From the NCBI RefSeq assembly GCF_008035925.1, contig NZ_CP036264.1, forward strand, positions 3,282,443 to 3,346,442: a DNA stretch of 64,000 bases, given 5' to 3'. Origin of the DNA: Stieleria maiorica (GTDB lineage: Bacteria; Planctomycetota; Planctomycetia; Pirellulales; Pirellulaceae). Shown piece by piece: positions 1 through 9,201 of the stretch. Position 1 is the stretch's first letter. Each line of letters begins with the position of its first letter. The notes beneath the pieces were generated by a model. It was not told where the DNA came from and searched no databases. It saw only the letters and a list, made by a program, of their open reading frames with translations. Made by a program: the position numbers and the translations under genes.

Positions 1-342
1 AGAGTGTTCTCGTCAAATGATCACGCCGGTCACTTTTGTATAGCCGAACAGGCATTTGACGATCGGGAAGCGATCGAGTCGGAAGGCCCCGAAATGCGAC
101 AAAGACGAACGGATGGGTCGTTTGAGTGGGGTGCGATTGGCGGATGGATGTACGACGTCCTTTCTAGCAGCGTCGCACAGAGTCCCATCGACGGCCCGGA
201 AGGGCCATCGTACTCGACCCTCGCTGGGCAGCTTTTGTGCGAAAACCGATGAAACTCTTTGAGGGCCCGCGCTGCGGAATTCGCAGGGTGTGTTGATCTC
301 GTTTTTCTCGATTCCAACACCCTTTCGATGGGAATGCTTGTG
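1..342. other. Intergenic start of window
   Basis: No convincing gene is seen upstream of the first coding region. Short open frames exist on both strands but have no recognisable protein features. The only structured element is a repeat copy at 145-214, described separately. The region probably holds the promoter of the ankyrin-type gene, but no promoter is clear by eye. Confidence 0.5.
145..214 (-). repeat. Dispersed repeat, GGCCCTTCCGGGCC family, inverted copy
   Basis: Read on the minus strand, this stretch matches 8580-8653 along its whole length. Both have GTACGATGGCCC at one end, then TTCCGGGCCGTCG, a variable middle, and TAGAAAGGACGTCGTACA at the other end. The inner GGCCC-TTC-CGGGCC is a small palindrome. 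A third locus with the same core is tandemly repeated at 30631-30724. Two near-complete copies in opposite orientation indicate a dispersed, non-coding element. Confidence 0.8.
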
Positions 343-1593
343 ATGCTTCGTAGCAACCCGATTTTTCACGTCGTCTGCACCTTTGCAGTCCTGGCGATGA
401 TTGCGCTGTCAGGCCCGGTCTCAGCACGTACGCCAGAATCCGATACCTCGCCCGGCCGACCGTCACACGCTCGGGCCGGCGTCGGATACCAAGACGCCTC
501 CCACGCGTTGCTCTACAAAAGACTGTGTGAGCTGAACACCAACTGGAACGGCTACGCGCCTCGATTCGAAATCCTGAACGGTACGTTTCCCATTGACGAC
601 GAGATTGCACTGATTCAAACCCATCTCAAGCTCGTGATCGCTCAGCTGCGATCGGCAGACATCTCTCATCTGAGCGATTCGCAGCTCGCCCAGCGGAACG
701 CTCACCTGCAGATCCTGCAGACTTACATGGCCGATGGGAATTTTCCACAGAACATCTTTGTCACCGGTCGCCGTCCAGTCTTTATCGATCCCTGGGGGAC
801 GCACTGCGCCGTCGGGCATCTGATTGCGACATCGGGCCACAGCCGATTGGCCGATGTGATCAACCGCGAACACCGACTGGACTATCTGCGTGACATCCGA
901 ACAGCGGGGCTCGCGCAATGGCAACACGCCTCCGGTTTCAGCCTGGACGAACTGGCCCTGATTCAACCGACCTATCGCAGCACGACGCTAGTCTATCCCA
1001 AAGAAATCGAACAATTGATCCTGGGCGATTCGGCGGCCCTGATGGCTGGTATCAATAGCGGCGAGATCGACGTCCATGCCCGGTGTGGCGGAAAAACACT
1101 GCTGCACCTTGCCGCTGCGGCGGGCGATCTCACACTCGCCCAACTGCTGGTCGACCAAGGGGCGGATCTTCACGCCGTGTCCACTCTCGGATGCGAGAAG
1201 AGCGAACTTGCCAAGGGCGGCAGGCAAACCGTTGTGACCGTGCGATGGGACCAGCCGACGTCGGTCACGAATCGAGGCGGGATGGGGATCGGCGTCTATG
1301 GAGCCGTCTTCAAAACGGAGCGGGGACGATTCGTCGCGGATCTCTTCGGCGACATCCGCGGCGGACGCGAGGGACTGAACGCATTCGACTATGCGACACA
1401 GTCCCCTGTCAGCTCGTGGGGCTATCATCGGGTGCCGATCAACCGGACTCCTTGGGGTGTCAAGGGGGTCAAAAAACAACCCAAGAACGAAATCCTCGAA
1501 ACGCTGAAGGCCAATCGCGCCGCCGTCGCATCGTGGCTCAAAGAGCAGGGAGTGCAACCCGGCGGGTCCGCGTCCGACGGTCCACAGGATTGA
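343..1593 (+). CDS. Exported ankyrin-repeat-type protein
   Basis: A protein of about 416 residues whose function I do not recognise. The start is put at the ATG at 343 because it gives a clean signal peptide (MLRSNPIFHVVCTFAVLAM, cleavage probably after VSA-RT); in-frame ATGs at 328 and 334 are possible. After the signal comes an unassigned N-terminal domain with the stretch RRPVFIDPWGTHCAVGHLIA near residue 145. A single ankyrin-like unit follows (KTLLHLAAAAGDLTLAQLL, about residues 250-285), where a full ankyrin protein would have several units. The C-terminal third is unassigned. It is likely periplasmic and monocistronic. The ankyrin call rests on one unit only. Confidence 0.75.
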   Translation: MLRSNPIFHVVCTFAVLAMIALSGPVSARTPESDTSPGRPSHARAGVGYQDASHALLYKRLCELNTNWNGYAPRFEILNGTFPIDDEIALIQTHLKLVIAQLRSADISHLSDSQLAQRNAHLQILQTYMADGNFPQNIFVTGRRPVFIDPWGTHCAVGHLIATSGHSRLADVINREHRLDYLRDIRTAGLAQWQHASGFSLDELALIQPTYRSTTLVYPKEIEQLILGDSAALMAGINSGEIDVHARCGGKTLLHLAAAAGDLTLAQLLVDQGADLHAVSTLGCEKSELAKGGRQTVVTVRWDQPTSVTNRGGMGIGVYGAVFKTERGRFVADLFGDIRGGREGLNAFDYATQSPVSSWGYHRVPINRTPWGVKGVKKQPKNEILETLKANRAAVASWLKEQGVQPGGSASDGPQD

Positions 1594-2040
1594 ACCGCTT
1601 CGGTCGATTCGTGTCTGATGGAGAAGACCAACCGACGCGCGTTTGGGGAGAGATGGAAACGCTCCACGTATGTTGTGCGCATCAGTGAGTCGACACACGC
1701 GGGACGCGCAAACTATACCTTTCTGTCGTTCATCATCTTAATAGCGGAGCCTGAGGCGAGGAATTGATCGACACGCCTGTAATTACAAGTTGGGATGTGC
1801 TGCTGCGACAAACACGTGGTGCCCAAGCGACGGTTTCAGCCAAGCGAAGGTGTTGAATCCGGCGATCGTGCGGTGGAGGCGCGGGAGTGCTGATTCACCA
1901 TGATTTACCGCTTTTTTCGAGGATTGATGCCGGTCACACTCTCTTCGCCATTACTCACGGCTCACCGGCTGCAATGGCCTTGTGCGCGACCGCAACCGTT
2001 CATGCAATGAACGCGCACACGCAAATCTGTATGGCAAGAT

Positions 2041-2074
2041 ATCTATTAAGCGTCTCGCACTCGACGCTATAGAT
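2041..2074. other. Imperfect hairpin in gene-free stretch
   Basis: ATCTAT (2041-2046) and AGCGTC (2049-2054) pair with GACGCT (2063-2068) and ATAGAT (2069-2074), leaving a two-base bulge and an eight-base loop. No T run follows, so it is not a standard intrinsic terminator. It lies about 450 bases before the DUF1559 start. Confidence 0.4.
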
Positions 2075-2083
2075 TGATGACCG

Positions 2084-2125
2084 TTGCGGTTAACCGAAGA
2101 TCCGCATGCTGCGATTGCGGTTAAC
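2084..2125. promoter_or_regulatory. Paired TTGCGGTTAAC direct repeats
   Basis: The 11-mer TTGCGGTTAAC occurs at 2084-2094 and 2115-2125, 31 bases (about three helical turns) apart. The first copy is embedded in the perfect palindrome CGGTTAACCG at 2088-2097. The spacing and symmetry resemble a two-site operator, but no regulator is indicated and the site is about 400 bases from the next start. Confidence 0.3.
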
Positions 2126-2520
2126 ACATCAAGACGCCAGTGGTGGGCTTTGTCAACGGCGTGTCACCAAGGTCCTTCTGTGGTGCAAGTCACCTCCACT
2201 TCTGTCGAGGGCCGTGTGCAAAAAATGTGTGCCAACGTTCAAGGCACTGCTTAATTTTGAACATACGACACGACCGAGACCGAGGGCGTGATTGAGATTT
2301 TTTTTGAGAAAGGCTCAAGCTGATACGGGAAATCAATTCACCTTGGCGGTCGCTGCCGTTTGATTCTTCAACACCGCAAACGAAACGCAAAACATGGCGC
2401 GGCAGGTTTGCGACAGCGGTATGTGGTTTGCCTAGCAGAGATGCGTTCGAGCAGTCCGTTGGCACGTTGCCTGACGGCTCGTTCGAGTCCTGCCTCTTTC
2501 ACAATGCAAACTTTCAAGCG

Positions 2521-3591
2521 ATGAGAAATCTCAGTCACAAACGTTCCGCTTTCACTCTGGTCGAGTTATTGGTCGTGATCGCCATCATCGGTGTCATGGT
2601 CGGTCTGCTGCTGCCCGCGGTGCAAGCTGCTCGCGAAGCAGCACGGCGGATGCAATGCTCCAATAACATGAAGCAAATCGGGTTGGCGATTCACAACTAC
2701 CACGACACGTTTCGTCAAATGCCGGCCAATCACGGACTGCGTGGGGACCTGCCTTCGAGCGGACGTCCCCACTCAGGTGTTTCCTGGATGGTGGTGATTC
2801 TGCCCCAGTTGGAGCAGTCGTCCGCAGCCGATGCGATCATTTACGAGGGCACCGATTTCAGCGAGGATTCCAATGTTCCCAATCGGAACTGGGAATTGAT
2901 GTCGCGAACCAACGTTCCGACTTACAACTGCCCCTCAAGTGCACTGGAGCGATTCCGTATTCAGGACACCAGCGACGCGACGAGAACTTTTGATCCCAAT
3001 GCCCCCGACAACTACGAGGTCCAAATCCCCGATTACGTCGCGTCGGTCGGTTACTACAACCCGCCGGGATCGAACGTCTTTTCGTGGGACCGTTATTATG
3101 CCAACACGGCGACGTGGTCTTGGGGATGGTTGCAGGACGATGGTTTTCTATCGATGCTGAACAATCGATTCCGCGAGCGAAAGTTCTCCAGTGTCTTGGA
3201 CGGCTTGAGCAATACGATTGCCATCGGCGAACACGGTGCATTCCTTCAACACTTTGACGGGACCCAGGAAGATTCGCGTCCCGGTCGTGGCCCGGGAGGA
3301 TTCTGGGCCGCCCGGCCGATGCACTACGCCTGGGGAGCGTATCACGGCAAGACCGCCAACGTGACGGTGCCGCGGTATCCGAACAACAGTTTGTTCTCGG
3401 GCAACTGGACCCAAAACATGGAGCACACGTTGCACAACGGATTCCGATCACAGCACGTCGGCGGAGTGCAGTTCACGATGGGCGACGGATCGGTTCGGTT
3501 CATCACCGACAGCATCGATTTTGACAAAATCTTCACCGCGTTGTGCGGCCGCTCGGACCGCTACGTCTTCGATCAGGAGTGGGTGAATTAA
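2521..3591 (+). CDS. DUF1559 prepilin-like protein
   Basis: A 356-residue member of the planctomycete DUF1559 family. The start at 2521 (MRNLSHKRSAFTLVELL) places a type IV pilin-type N-methylation motif at the N terminus, immediately followed by a hydrophobic helix; the upstream in-frame ATG at 2428 would bury it. After the helix comes the family signature around AAREAARRMQCSNNMKQIGL and an HNYHDTF segment. The C terminus holds the H-G-G-x-x-F-x-MGDGSVRFI motif, the H-X9-DG signature of the family. Members are thought to be processed by prepilin peptidase and to sit in the cell envelope; their role is unknown. A lipoprotein gene follows within 50 bases, probably in the same transcript, which is a common arrangement. 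Confidence 0.93.
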   Translation: MRNLSHKRSAFTLVELLVVIAIIGVMVGLLLPAVQAAREAARRMQCSNNMKQIGLAIHNYHDTFRQMPANHGLRGDLPSSGRPHSGVSWMVVILPQLEQSSAADAIIYEGTDFSEDSNVPNRNWELMSRTNVPTYNCPSSALERFRIQDTSDATRTFDPNAPDNYEVQIPDYVASVGYYNPPGSNVFSWDRYYANTATWSWGWLQDDGFLSMLNNRFRERKFSSVLDGLSNTIAIGEHGAFLQHFDGTQEDSRPGRGPGGFWAARPMHYAWGAYHGKTANVTVPRYPNNSLFSGNWTQNMEHTLHNGFRSQHVGGVQFTMGDGSVRFITDSIDFDKIFTALCGRSDRYVFDQEWVN

Positions 3592-3639
3592 TCGATGCAA
3601 AGGATGAATGAACGGACGATCGAGACCATCAAAAAGAGA

Positions 3640-4077
3640 ATGACTATGAAGCTTCATCAACGATCCCTCCGACCACTCGGCTGGCTAGCGGCCATCCTGG
3701 TTTTGGCAGTCCTGCAGACCGGATGCGACTCGTCACCCAAGCTCGGCCAAGTCACCGGTGTGTTGACGATGGACGGTGAACCAGTGAAGAACGGCAGCAT
3801 CGAATTTGTCCCCAGCGGGGGTGGGCGGCCGTCGTTGGCATTGACCGATGCGGAGGGACGCTACACGGCGTACTACCTGCCCAACGTCCCGGGAGCGCTT
3901 CCGGGGAAACATCGGATTCGGTTCGAAATCGCCAAGGCCAAGCCCGGCGATCCGGGGCTGGTGCGTCCCAAGGGCAAGGGCCGACCGACCGGTGAAGTCA
4001 CCTTGGAACCGTCGACGATCGAAGTCGTCGCGGGGGAAAACCAAGTCGACTTCAAGCTGGTCGAAGCTCAAAGCTGA
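3640..4077 (+). CDS. Carboxypeptidase-regulatory-like lipoprotein
   Basis: About 145 residues. The start at 3640 (MTMKLHQRS) follows an AAAAAGAGA purine stretch; an in-frame ATG at 3595 would add 15 residues before the signal peptide and is less likely. A lipobox (LQTGC, cysteine near residue 29) marks a lipoprotein. The mature part is one small beta-sandwich of the kind seen in planctomycete proteins with a carboxypeptidase-regulatory-like fold: VTGVLTMDGEPVKNGSIEFV, then TDAEGRYTAYYLPNVPGALP. It follows the DUF1559 gene closely and is probably co-transcribed, as seen at many such loci. Substrate and partner are unknown. Confidence 0.85.
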   Translation: MTMKLHQRSLRPLGWLAAILVLAVLQTGCDSSPKLGQVTGVLTMDGEPVKNGSIEFVPSGGGRPSLALTDAEGRYTAYYLPNVPGALPGKHRIRFEIAKAKPGDPGLVRPKGKGRPTGEVTLEPSTIEVVAGENQVDFKLVEAQS

Positions 4078-4118
4078 GCCCGCAAACACAAGACCATTCC
4101 GATCCGCCGCCGCCCGAC

Positions 4119-4149
4119 TTTTCGCGAAGACAGTGTCTCTTCGCGGAAA
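4119..4149 (+). terminator. Stem-loop after the DUF1559-lipoprotein pair
   Basis: TTTTCGCGAAGA (4119-4130) pairs with TCTTCGCGGAAA (4138-4149), 12 pairs with one G-T, around a seven-base loop. It lies 42 bases after the lipoprotein stop. There is no T run after the stem, so termination activity is inferred from position only. Confidence 0.5.
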
Positions 4150-4307
4150 CAGGGCGGCGGTTGTGTTTACCCCCGGCGGGTTTTCCCTCACAGCTGGACC
4201 GTCTCGATGGAGAAGGGCCGCATCGGCTTTGACTGCGGGCAATACTGCAGAGCGACGTTCTCGTAACGTCGAGTCAATTGCACCCCAAAGAGATTGGAAG
4301 ACGTTGT

Positions 4308-5264
4308 ATGGATCGCCAGAGCACGATTGAACGAATCGAGGAGGTTATCGATCGCCCCGAATTACTTCATTCGCCGCCCGAAGTGGCGCAATCGCTGTTG
4401 CAACTGACCAAAAACGATGACTTCGGTCTGCATGAAATCGTCGATTGCATTCGCGCCGATCCGGCGATGTCCAGCCGCGTGCTGCACGTCGTCAATTCCT
4501 CTCGCTACGGGCTGAGCACCTCGGTGACCAACCTGCATCAGGCCGTGTCGCTGTTGGGTGAACGCAGCATTCGTTTGATCGCGATGACGTTCAGCATCGC
4601 CAATGCGTTTTCCACCGGCGCCGCGCGAGAGCTCTACAACGACTTCTGGCGACAGGCGTTGACGACCGCCGCGGCCGCCCGTCGACTTGCCGTCCACTTG
4701 GACGACGTGGATCACAATGACGCCTACACGACGGGGCTGCTGAGCCATCTGGGCACGCTGGTGTTCGCACAAGTCGAAGGGGAAAAGTATCTGTCGCTGT
4801 ACCGCAGCACTTCGGGACAACGTTTGGCCCAATTGGAGCGACGAAAATACGGCATCGATCATGTCGACATCGGCGCACGCCTGTTGTGCCAATGGCAATT
4901 TCCCGACGTGATTTGTGATGCCGTTGGCAGCCACCGCGATCCGGAGATCGAAGCCCCGCTTGCGATGGCCGTTCACGGCGGCGCGCTGGTCACCGACGCG
5001 CTCTGGTACGCCGGTGACGAATCGATCGCGGCCTGTCGCGGCTGGTTGGAAGACCGGTTCGATCTGACGATCGACCAGTTCGTCAAGCTCGCTTTGGAAT
5101 GTCGCGACGAAGTTCAGCTGGAGCTGGAGGTCTATGGCGTCGACGCAGACATTCCGGTCGATCCCGAAGAACTATTGGAACAGGCCCGTCAGCGGTACAT
5201 GGAATCATCGCTCACCACCGCACTCGACTTCGATTCGTACGACTCCGTGTTCGGCGACGAATGA
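4308..5264 (+). CDS. HDOD domain protein
   Basis: A 318-residue cytoplasmic protein. The start at 4308 (MDRQSTIERIEEV) is preferred over an upstream ATG at 4278. The HDOD core is clear: LHSPPEVAQSLLQLTKNDD, then IRADPAMSSRVLHVVNSSRYG and LHQAVSLLGERSIRLIAMT, with TTGLLSHLGTLVFAQ further on. HDOD proteins are HD-fold relatives that usually lack the metal-binding HD residues and act as scaffolds or regulators in c-di-GMP, stress or motility signalling. No output domain is fused here and the acidic C-terminal 40 residues are unassigned. It appears monocistronic. Confidence 0.9.
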   Translation: MDRQSTIERIEEVIDRPELLHSPPEVAQSLLQLTKNDDFGLHEIVDCIRADPAMSSRVLHVVNSSRYGLSTSVTNLHQAVSLLGERSIRLIAMTFSIANAFSTGAARELYNDFWRQALTTAAAARRLAVHLDDVDHNDAYTTGLLSHLGTLVFAQVEGEKYLSLYRSTSGQRLAQLERRKYGIDHVDIGARLLCQWQFPDVICDAVGSHRDPEIEAPLAMAVHGGALVTDALWYAGDESIAACRGWLEDRFDLTIDQFVKLALECRDEVQLELEVYGVDADIPVDPEELLEQARQRYMESSLTTALDFDSYDSVFGDE

Positions 5265-5305
5265 TCCTCTGGGGAACGCAACTCGGCAGCGGCGTGTTGA
5301 TTGAC

Positions 5306-5361
5306 AAGCCCGCAGCGCGAGCAAGAGACGAGGCAGGTCCACTGACTTGCGCTTCGCGCCT
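5306..5361. repeat. Imperfect palindrome between convergent genes
   Basis: AAGCCCGCAGCGCGAGCAAG at 5306-5325 and CTTGCGCTTCGCGCCT at 5346-5361 form arms of an imperfect inverted repeat with a loop of about 20 bases. It lies between the converging 3' ends of the HDOD and exchanger genes, so it could act as a two-way terminator. From memory, similar AAGCCCG...GAGCAAG elements are common between planctomycete genes, but only this copy was noticed here. Confidence 0.45.
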
Positions 5362-5419
5362 AGTAGGTCAACAGACCGCCGAGAGTTTCGCCCCGCCACA
5401 CGGTAGAGTAAGCGATCGT

Positions 5420-6547
<1,128 letters not shown>

Positions 6548-6791
6548 GCCCTTTGCTTCGAACCGATCTGAAAACGAATCGACACCGATTTACAGAGAAC
6601 AGAATTGGATCGTTCCTGCAAGCGGAAATAGGCTCATGAACGTGTCGATGTCGGGCCAGCGATCGACCACGTCATGAACCGTCGGTTTGTGCACGCGGCC
6701 CCGCTTCGGGGAAAATGGCGTTAACCTAGCGGTACCCGGTTTTGATCGGCCCAATGTCGGCCCCGGATAACGTGCTTGGAAGGAGTGAATT

Positions 6792-8501
6792 GTGAAACGT
6801 TGCTGTCGATTCGGATCTCTGTTGGTTTTGGTGTGGTGCTCGTTCCACGGCGGGCACGTCGCGGCGCAGTCTCGCGACGGTACACCCCATCGCGATGCGG
6901 AAAGCCGAGACGGGATGGTCGTCGCCGTCTCGCCCGATGCGGCGGCGGTCGGCGCGGAGATTCTGGGGCACGGCGGCACGGCGGTCGATTCGGCGATCGC
7001 CACTGCGTTTGCCCTGGCGGTCACCCACCCGGCGGCGGGCAATATCGGTGGCGGCGGGTTCATGCTGGTTCACCCCGGCGACGGCAGCCCGGCGGTGGTG
7101 ATCGACTATCGCGAAAAAGCCCCCTTGGCGGCCACGCGGACGATGTTTGTCGACAACAACGACGCGCGGACGCACCCGTACGTCGGGGTCCCCGGAACGG
7201 TCCGCGGATTGAAGCTGGCCCACGAGTTGTACGGTTCGCTTCCTTGGAGCGATTTGGTCGAACCGGCCGTGGCGCTGGCCAGGAACGGGTTCACCCTGCA
7301 TGAAGGCTTGGCCGGCGACCTGAACCGTCAACTTTCCCGGTCATCCAACGACGAATTCCGACGTGTGTACGGCAAGCCCGATGGCACGCCATGGGTCGCG
7401 GGCGACCGAATGGTGCTTTCGGATTTGGCCGCGACACTTCAAAGGATTGCCGAGAACGGACCTGCCGGATTCTATGCCGGCGAAACCGCTGAATTGATCA
7501 CCGCCGAGATGCAAGCTGGTGGCGGTTTGATTTCGGCCGAGGATCTGCTGCGTTACCGTGCCCGAATTCGAGCGCCGATCCGAAGTCGCTTTCGCGGATA
7601 TGAAGTCCTCGGGCCTCCTCCGCCCAGCAGTGGTGGGATCACGCTGGCCCAAATGCTCGGCATCGCCGCACAGTTTGACCTCCGCCGCTGGGGGCGATGG
7701 TCGGTCCAGACCAACCACGTGATGATCGAAGCGATGCGCCGCGCGTACGCCAACCGTGCGATGTATTTGGGAGACCCCGACTTTGTCACCATCCCGCGAC
7801 ATTTAGCCAGCGGTGATTTCGCGAAGTACATGGCCGGCACGATCGATCTGGATCGGGCGACCCCCAGTGCACGGCTCGGTCCGCCGGTGACCGAACCGGC
7901 GGAAAGCCCCCAGACGACGCACTTTTCGGTCATCGACCGTGACGGAATGGCGGTGTCCAACACCTACACGTTGGAAGCCAGCTACGGCAGCGGCATCGTC
8001 GTGCGTGGCGCGGGGTTTTTGTTGAACAATGAAATGGGCGATTTCAACCGTCGGCCGGGTGTGACCAACACGCAAGGATCGATCGGGACGGCGGCCAACG
8101 AAGTGCGCCCCGAAAAACGCATGCTCAGCTCGATGACTCCGACGATCGTGCTGAAAGACGGCAAGCCGTACTTGGTCACCGGCAGCCCCGGAGGGCGTAC
8201 GATTATCAACACGGTGTTCTGTGTCACTCTGAACGTGCTGGAATTTGGCATGACCGCCCGCCAGGCCGTGGACGCTCCCCGCACCGATCACGAGTGGTTT
8301 CCCGATCGCGTCCGCTTTATGGGGGCCGACGATCCCGAGCACGCCGAGATGGTGGAACAACTTCAACGGCTCGGGCACGCGGTCGTCGACACCAACAGCC
8401 AAGGCGACGCCAACACCATCCTGGTCTCCGATGGCAGGTTCATCGGAGCAGCGGATTACCGGTTCGGGGCGGCTGTCGCGGCGACGGGAAGTGACCAGTA
8501 A
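6792..8501 (+). CDS. ggt: Gamma-glutamyltransferase
   Basis: A 569-residue exported gamma-glutamyltranspeptidase. The GTG start at 6792 has a good AGGAG ribosome site just upstream and a signal peptide (LLVLVWCSFHGGHVAAQ). The N-terminal large-subunit part shows MVVAVSPDAAAVGAEILGHG, TAFALAVTHPAAGNIGGGGF and the VIDYREKAP element that supplies a substrate-binding arginine. The maturation site is the TTHFSVIDRDGMAVS stretch near residues 376-390: the protein should cut itself before the catalytic threonine of THFSVID. Downstream are GSGIVVRGAGFLLNNEMGDF and the GSPGGRTIINTV element. Length matches the family. It would degrade glutathione or transfer gamma-glutamyl groups in the periplasm. Monocistronic. 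Confidence 0.95.
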   Translation: MKRCCRFGSLLVLVWCSFHGGHVAAQSRDGTPHRDAESRDGMVVAVSPDAAAVGAEILGHGGTAVDSAIATAFALAVTHPAAGNIGGGGFMLVHPGDGSPAVVIDYREKAPLAATRTMFVDNNDARTHPYVGVPGTVRGLKLAHELYGSLPWSDLVEPAVALARNGFTLHEGLAGDLNRQLSRSSNDEFRRVYGKPDGTPWVAGDRMVLSDLAATLQRIAENGPAGFYAGETAELITAEMQAGGGLISAEDLLRYRARIRAPIRSRFRGYEVLGPPPPSSGGITLAQMLGIAAQFDLRRWGRWSVQTNHVMIEAMRRAYANRAMYLGDPDFVTIPRHLASGDFAKYMAGTIDLDRATPSARLGPPVTEPAESPQTTHFSVIDRDGMAVSNTYTLEASYGSGIVVRGAGFLLNNEMGDFNRRPGVTNTQGSIGTAANEVRPEKRMLSSMTPTIVLKDGKPYLVTGSPGGRTIINTVFCVTLNVLEFGMTARQAVDAPRTDHEWFPDRVRFMGADDPEHAEMVEQLQRLGHAVVDTNSQGDANTILVSDGRFIGAADYRFGAAVAATGSDQ

Positions 8502-8764
8502 AGTGGAGTCCGGGGCAGCAGCAAACGCTGGTGTTTAGCCTTTAGGGACCGTCCAGCTTAGGGCGATGCTTTTCTCGCGGTACGATGGCCCTTCCGGGCC
8601 GTCGCCCGTGGGGCTCAGCGCGACGACCTAGAAAGGACGTCGTACACCCATCCACCGACCACCTCTTACCCAACCGGCTGATGTCAACCGCTTGTCAGCC
8701 GTTTGGCGCGAGCCTACGGGCCCTCCCCAGAGGCTGGAAGCCGGGCGCGCAGCTTTTTGACGCG
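8502..8764. other. Intergenic repeat-bearing gap
   Basis: No gene is seen. At 8526-8546 lies CGCTGGTGTTTAGCCTTTAG, which resembles CGTTGGTGTTCAGGCTTTAG at 16929-16948, a possible further dispersed motif. The large repeat copy at 8580-8653 occupies the middle. Confidence 0.5.
8580..8653 (+). repeat. Dispersed repeat, GGCCCTTCCGGGCC family
   Basis: Near-complete match to the reverse complement of 145-214: GTACGATGGCCC-TTCCGGGCCGTCG at the left and TAGAAAGGACGTCGTACA at the right, with a divergent middle of about 25 bases. The 12-base core is shared with the tandem copies at 30631-30724. Confidence 0.8.
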
Positions 8765-9079
8765 TCAGACCAGGCAGGGCACTGCGGCGGCGGCGCCGGT
8801 GGTGCTGGCCGCCGGGGCGGGCACGGCCGGTTCGACGGTTTGCATCGGCATCGGCATGATGACTTCGGCCGCCGGGATCAGTCGCACGGCTTCACATCGC
8901 GACAGATAGAACTGACGTGGTTCTTCGCGGCACAGACACAACGCCAGGAAGCGATCGTCGCCGACAAAACGAATCGGGCTGACGATCCGGCGGGTGCGGT
9001 TGCCTTTGGAATCCGAATAGACCATTTCGACGACGAAGGTTTCCGAATCGAACATGGCGCGGCGTAGTACGTTTTTCAT
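8765..9079 (-). CDS. Small WYL-like domain protein
   Basis: About 104 residues. The ATG at 9079 follows an AGGGGG ribosome site, which makes it much more likely than the longer open frame from 9205. The sequence MVYSDSKGNRTRRIVSPIRF, then RFLALCLCREEPRQFYLSRCEA, follows the general pattern of the C-terminal half of WYL domains (Y, a G turn, R-x-V-x-P, a hydrophobic strand, C, then R-x-F-x-L-x-R). It lacks the DNA-binding helix-turn-helix normally found before WYL, so if the match is right it is a stand-alone ligand-binding unit. The last 35 residues are proline/alanine-rich and probably disordered. It lies downstream of the DUF1501 gene on the same strand with 122 bases between. The WYL assignment is tentative. 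Confidence 0.7.
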   Translation of the reverse strand: MKNVLRRAMFDSETFVVEMVYSDSKGNRTRRIVSPIRFVGDDRFLALCLCREEPRQFYLSRCEAVRLIPAAEVIMPMPMQTVEPAVPAPAASTTGAAAAVPCLV

Positions 9080-9201
9080 GGCGTGTCCCCCTGAAGGATG
9101 GTAATCACTTCGGACGTGGCAATTTGGGTCGGCCGATTCGTCCGTTGCGGGCAGGTTTCTGCTTGCCTGGAGAAGTATCAGGGGGCGCCGGACACATTCG
9201 G

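Larger units (their letters stand above)
1594..2520. other. Long gene-free stretch before the DUF1559 gene
   Basis: About 930 bases carry no convincing reading frame. The small open frames inside have no conserved-looking sequence and poor ribosome sites. The segment looks more AT-rich than flanking genes and contains an imperfect hairpin at 2041-2074, a direct repeat at 2084-2125 and a run of eight T at about 2303-2310. It may be a long regulatory leader, an unrecognised non-coding RNA or the remains of a lost gene; the sequence alone does not decide. Confidence 0.5.

Noticed and set aside
2303-2310. Run of eight T as an intrinsic terminator
   Set aside because: No stable stem precedes it and no gene ends nearby.
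2190-2465. A 91-residue minus-strand frame in the gene-free stretch
   Set aside because: Serine/arginine-rich, without a ribosome site or recognisable domain.
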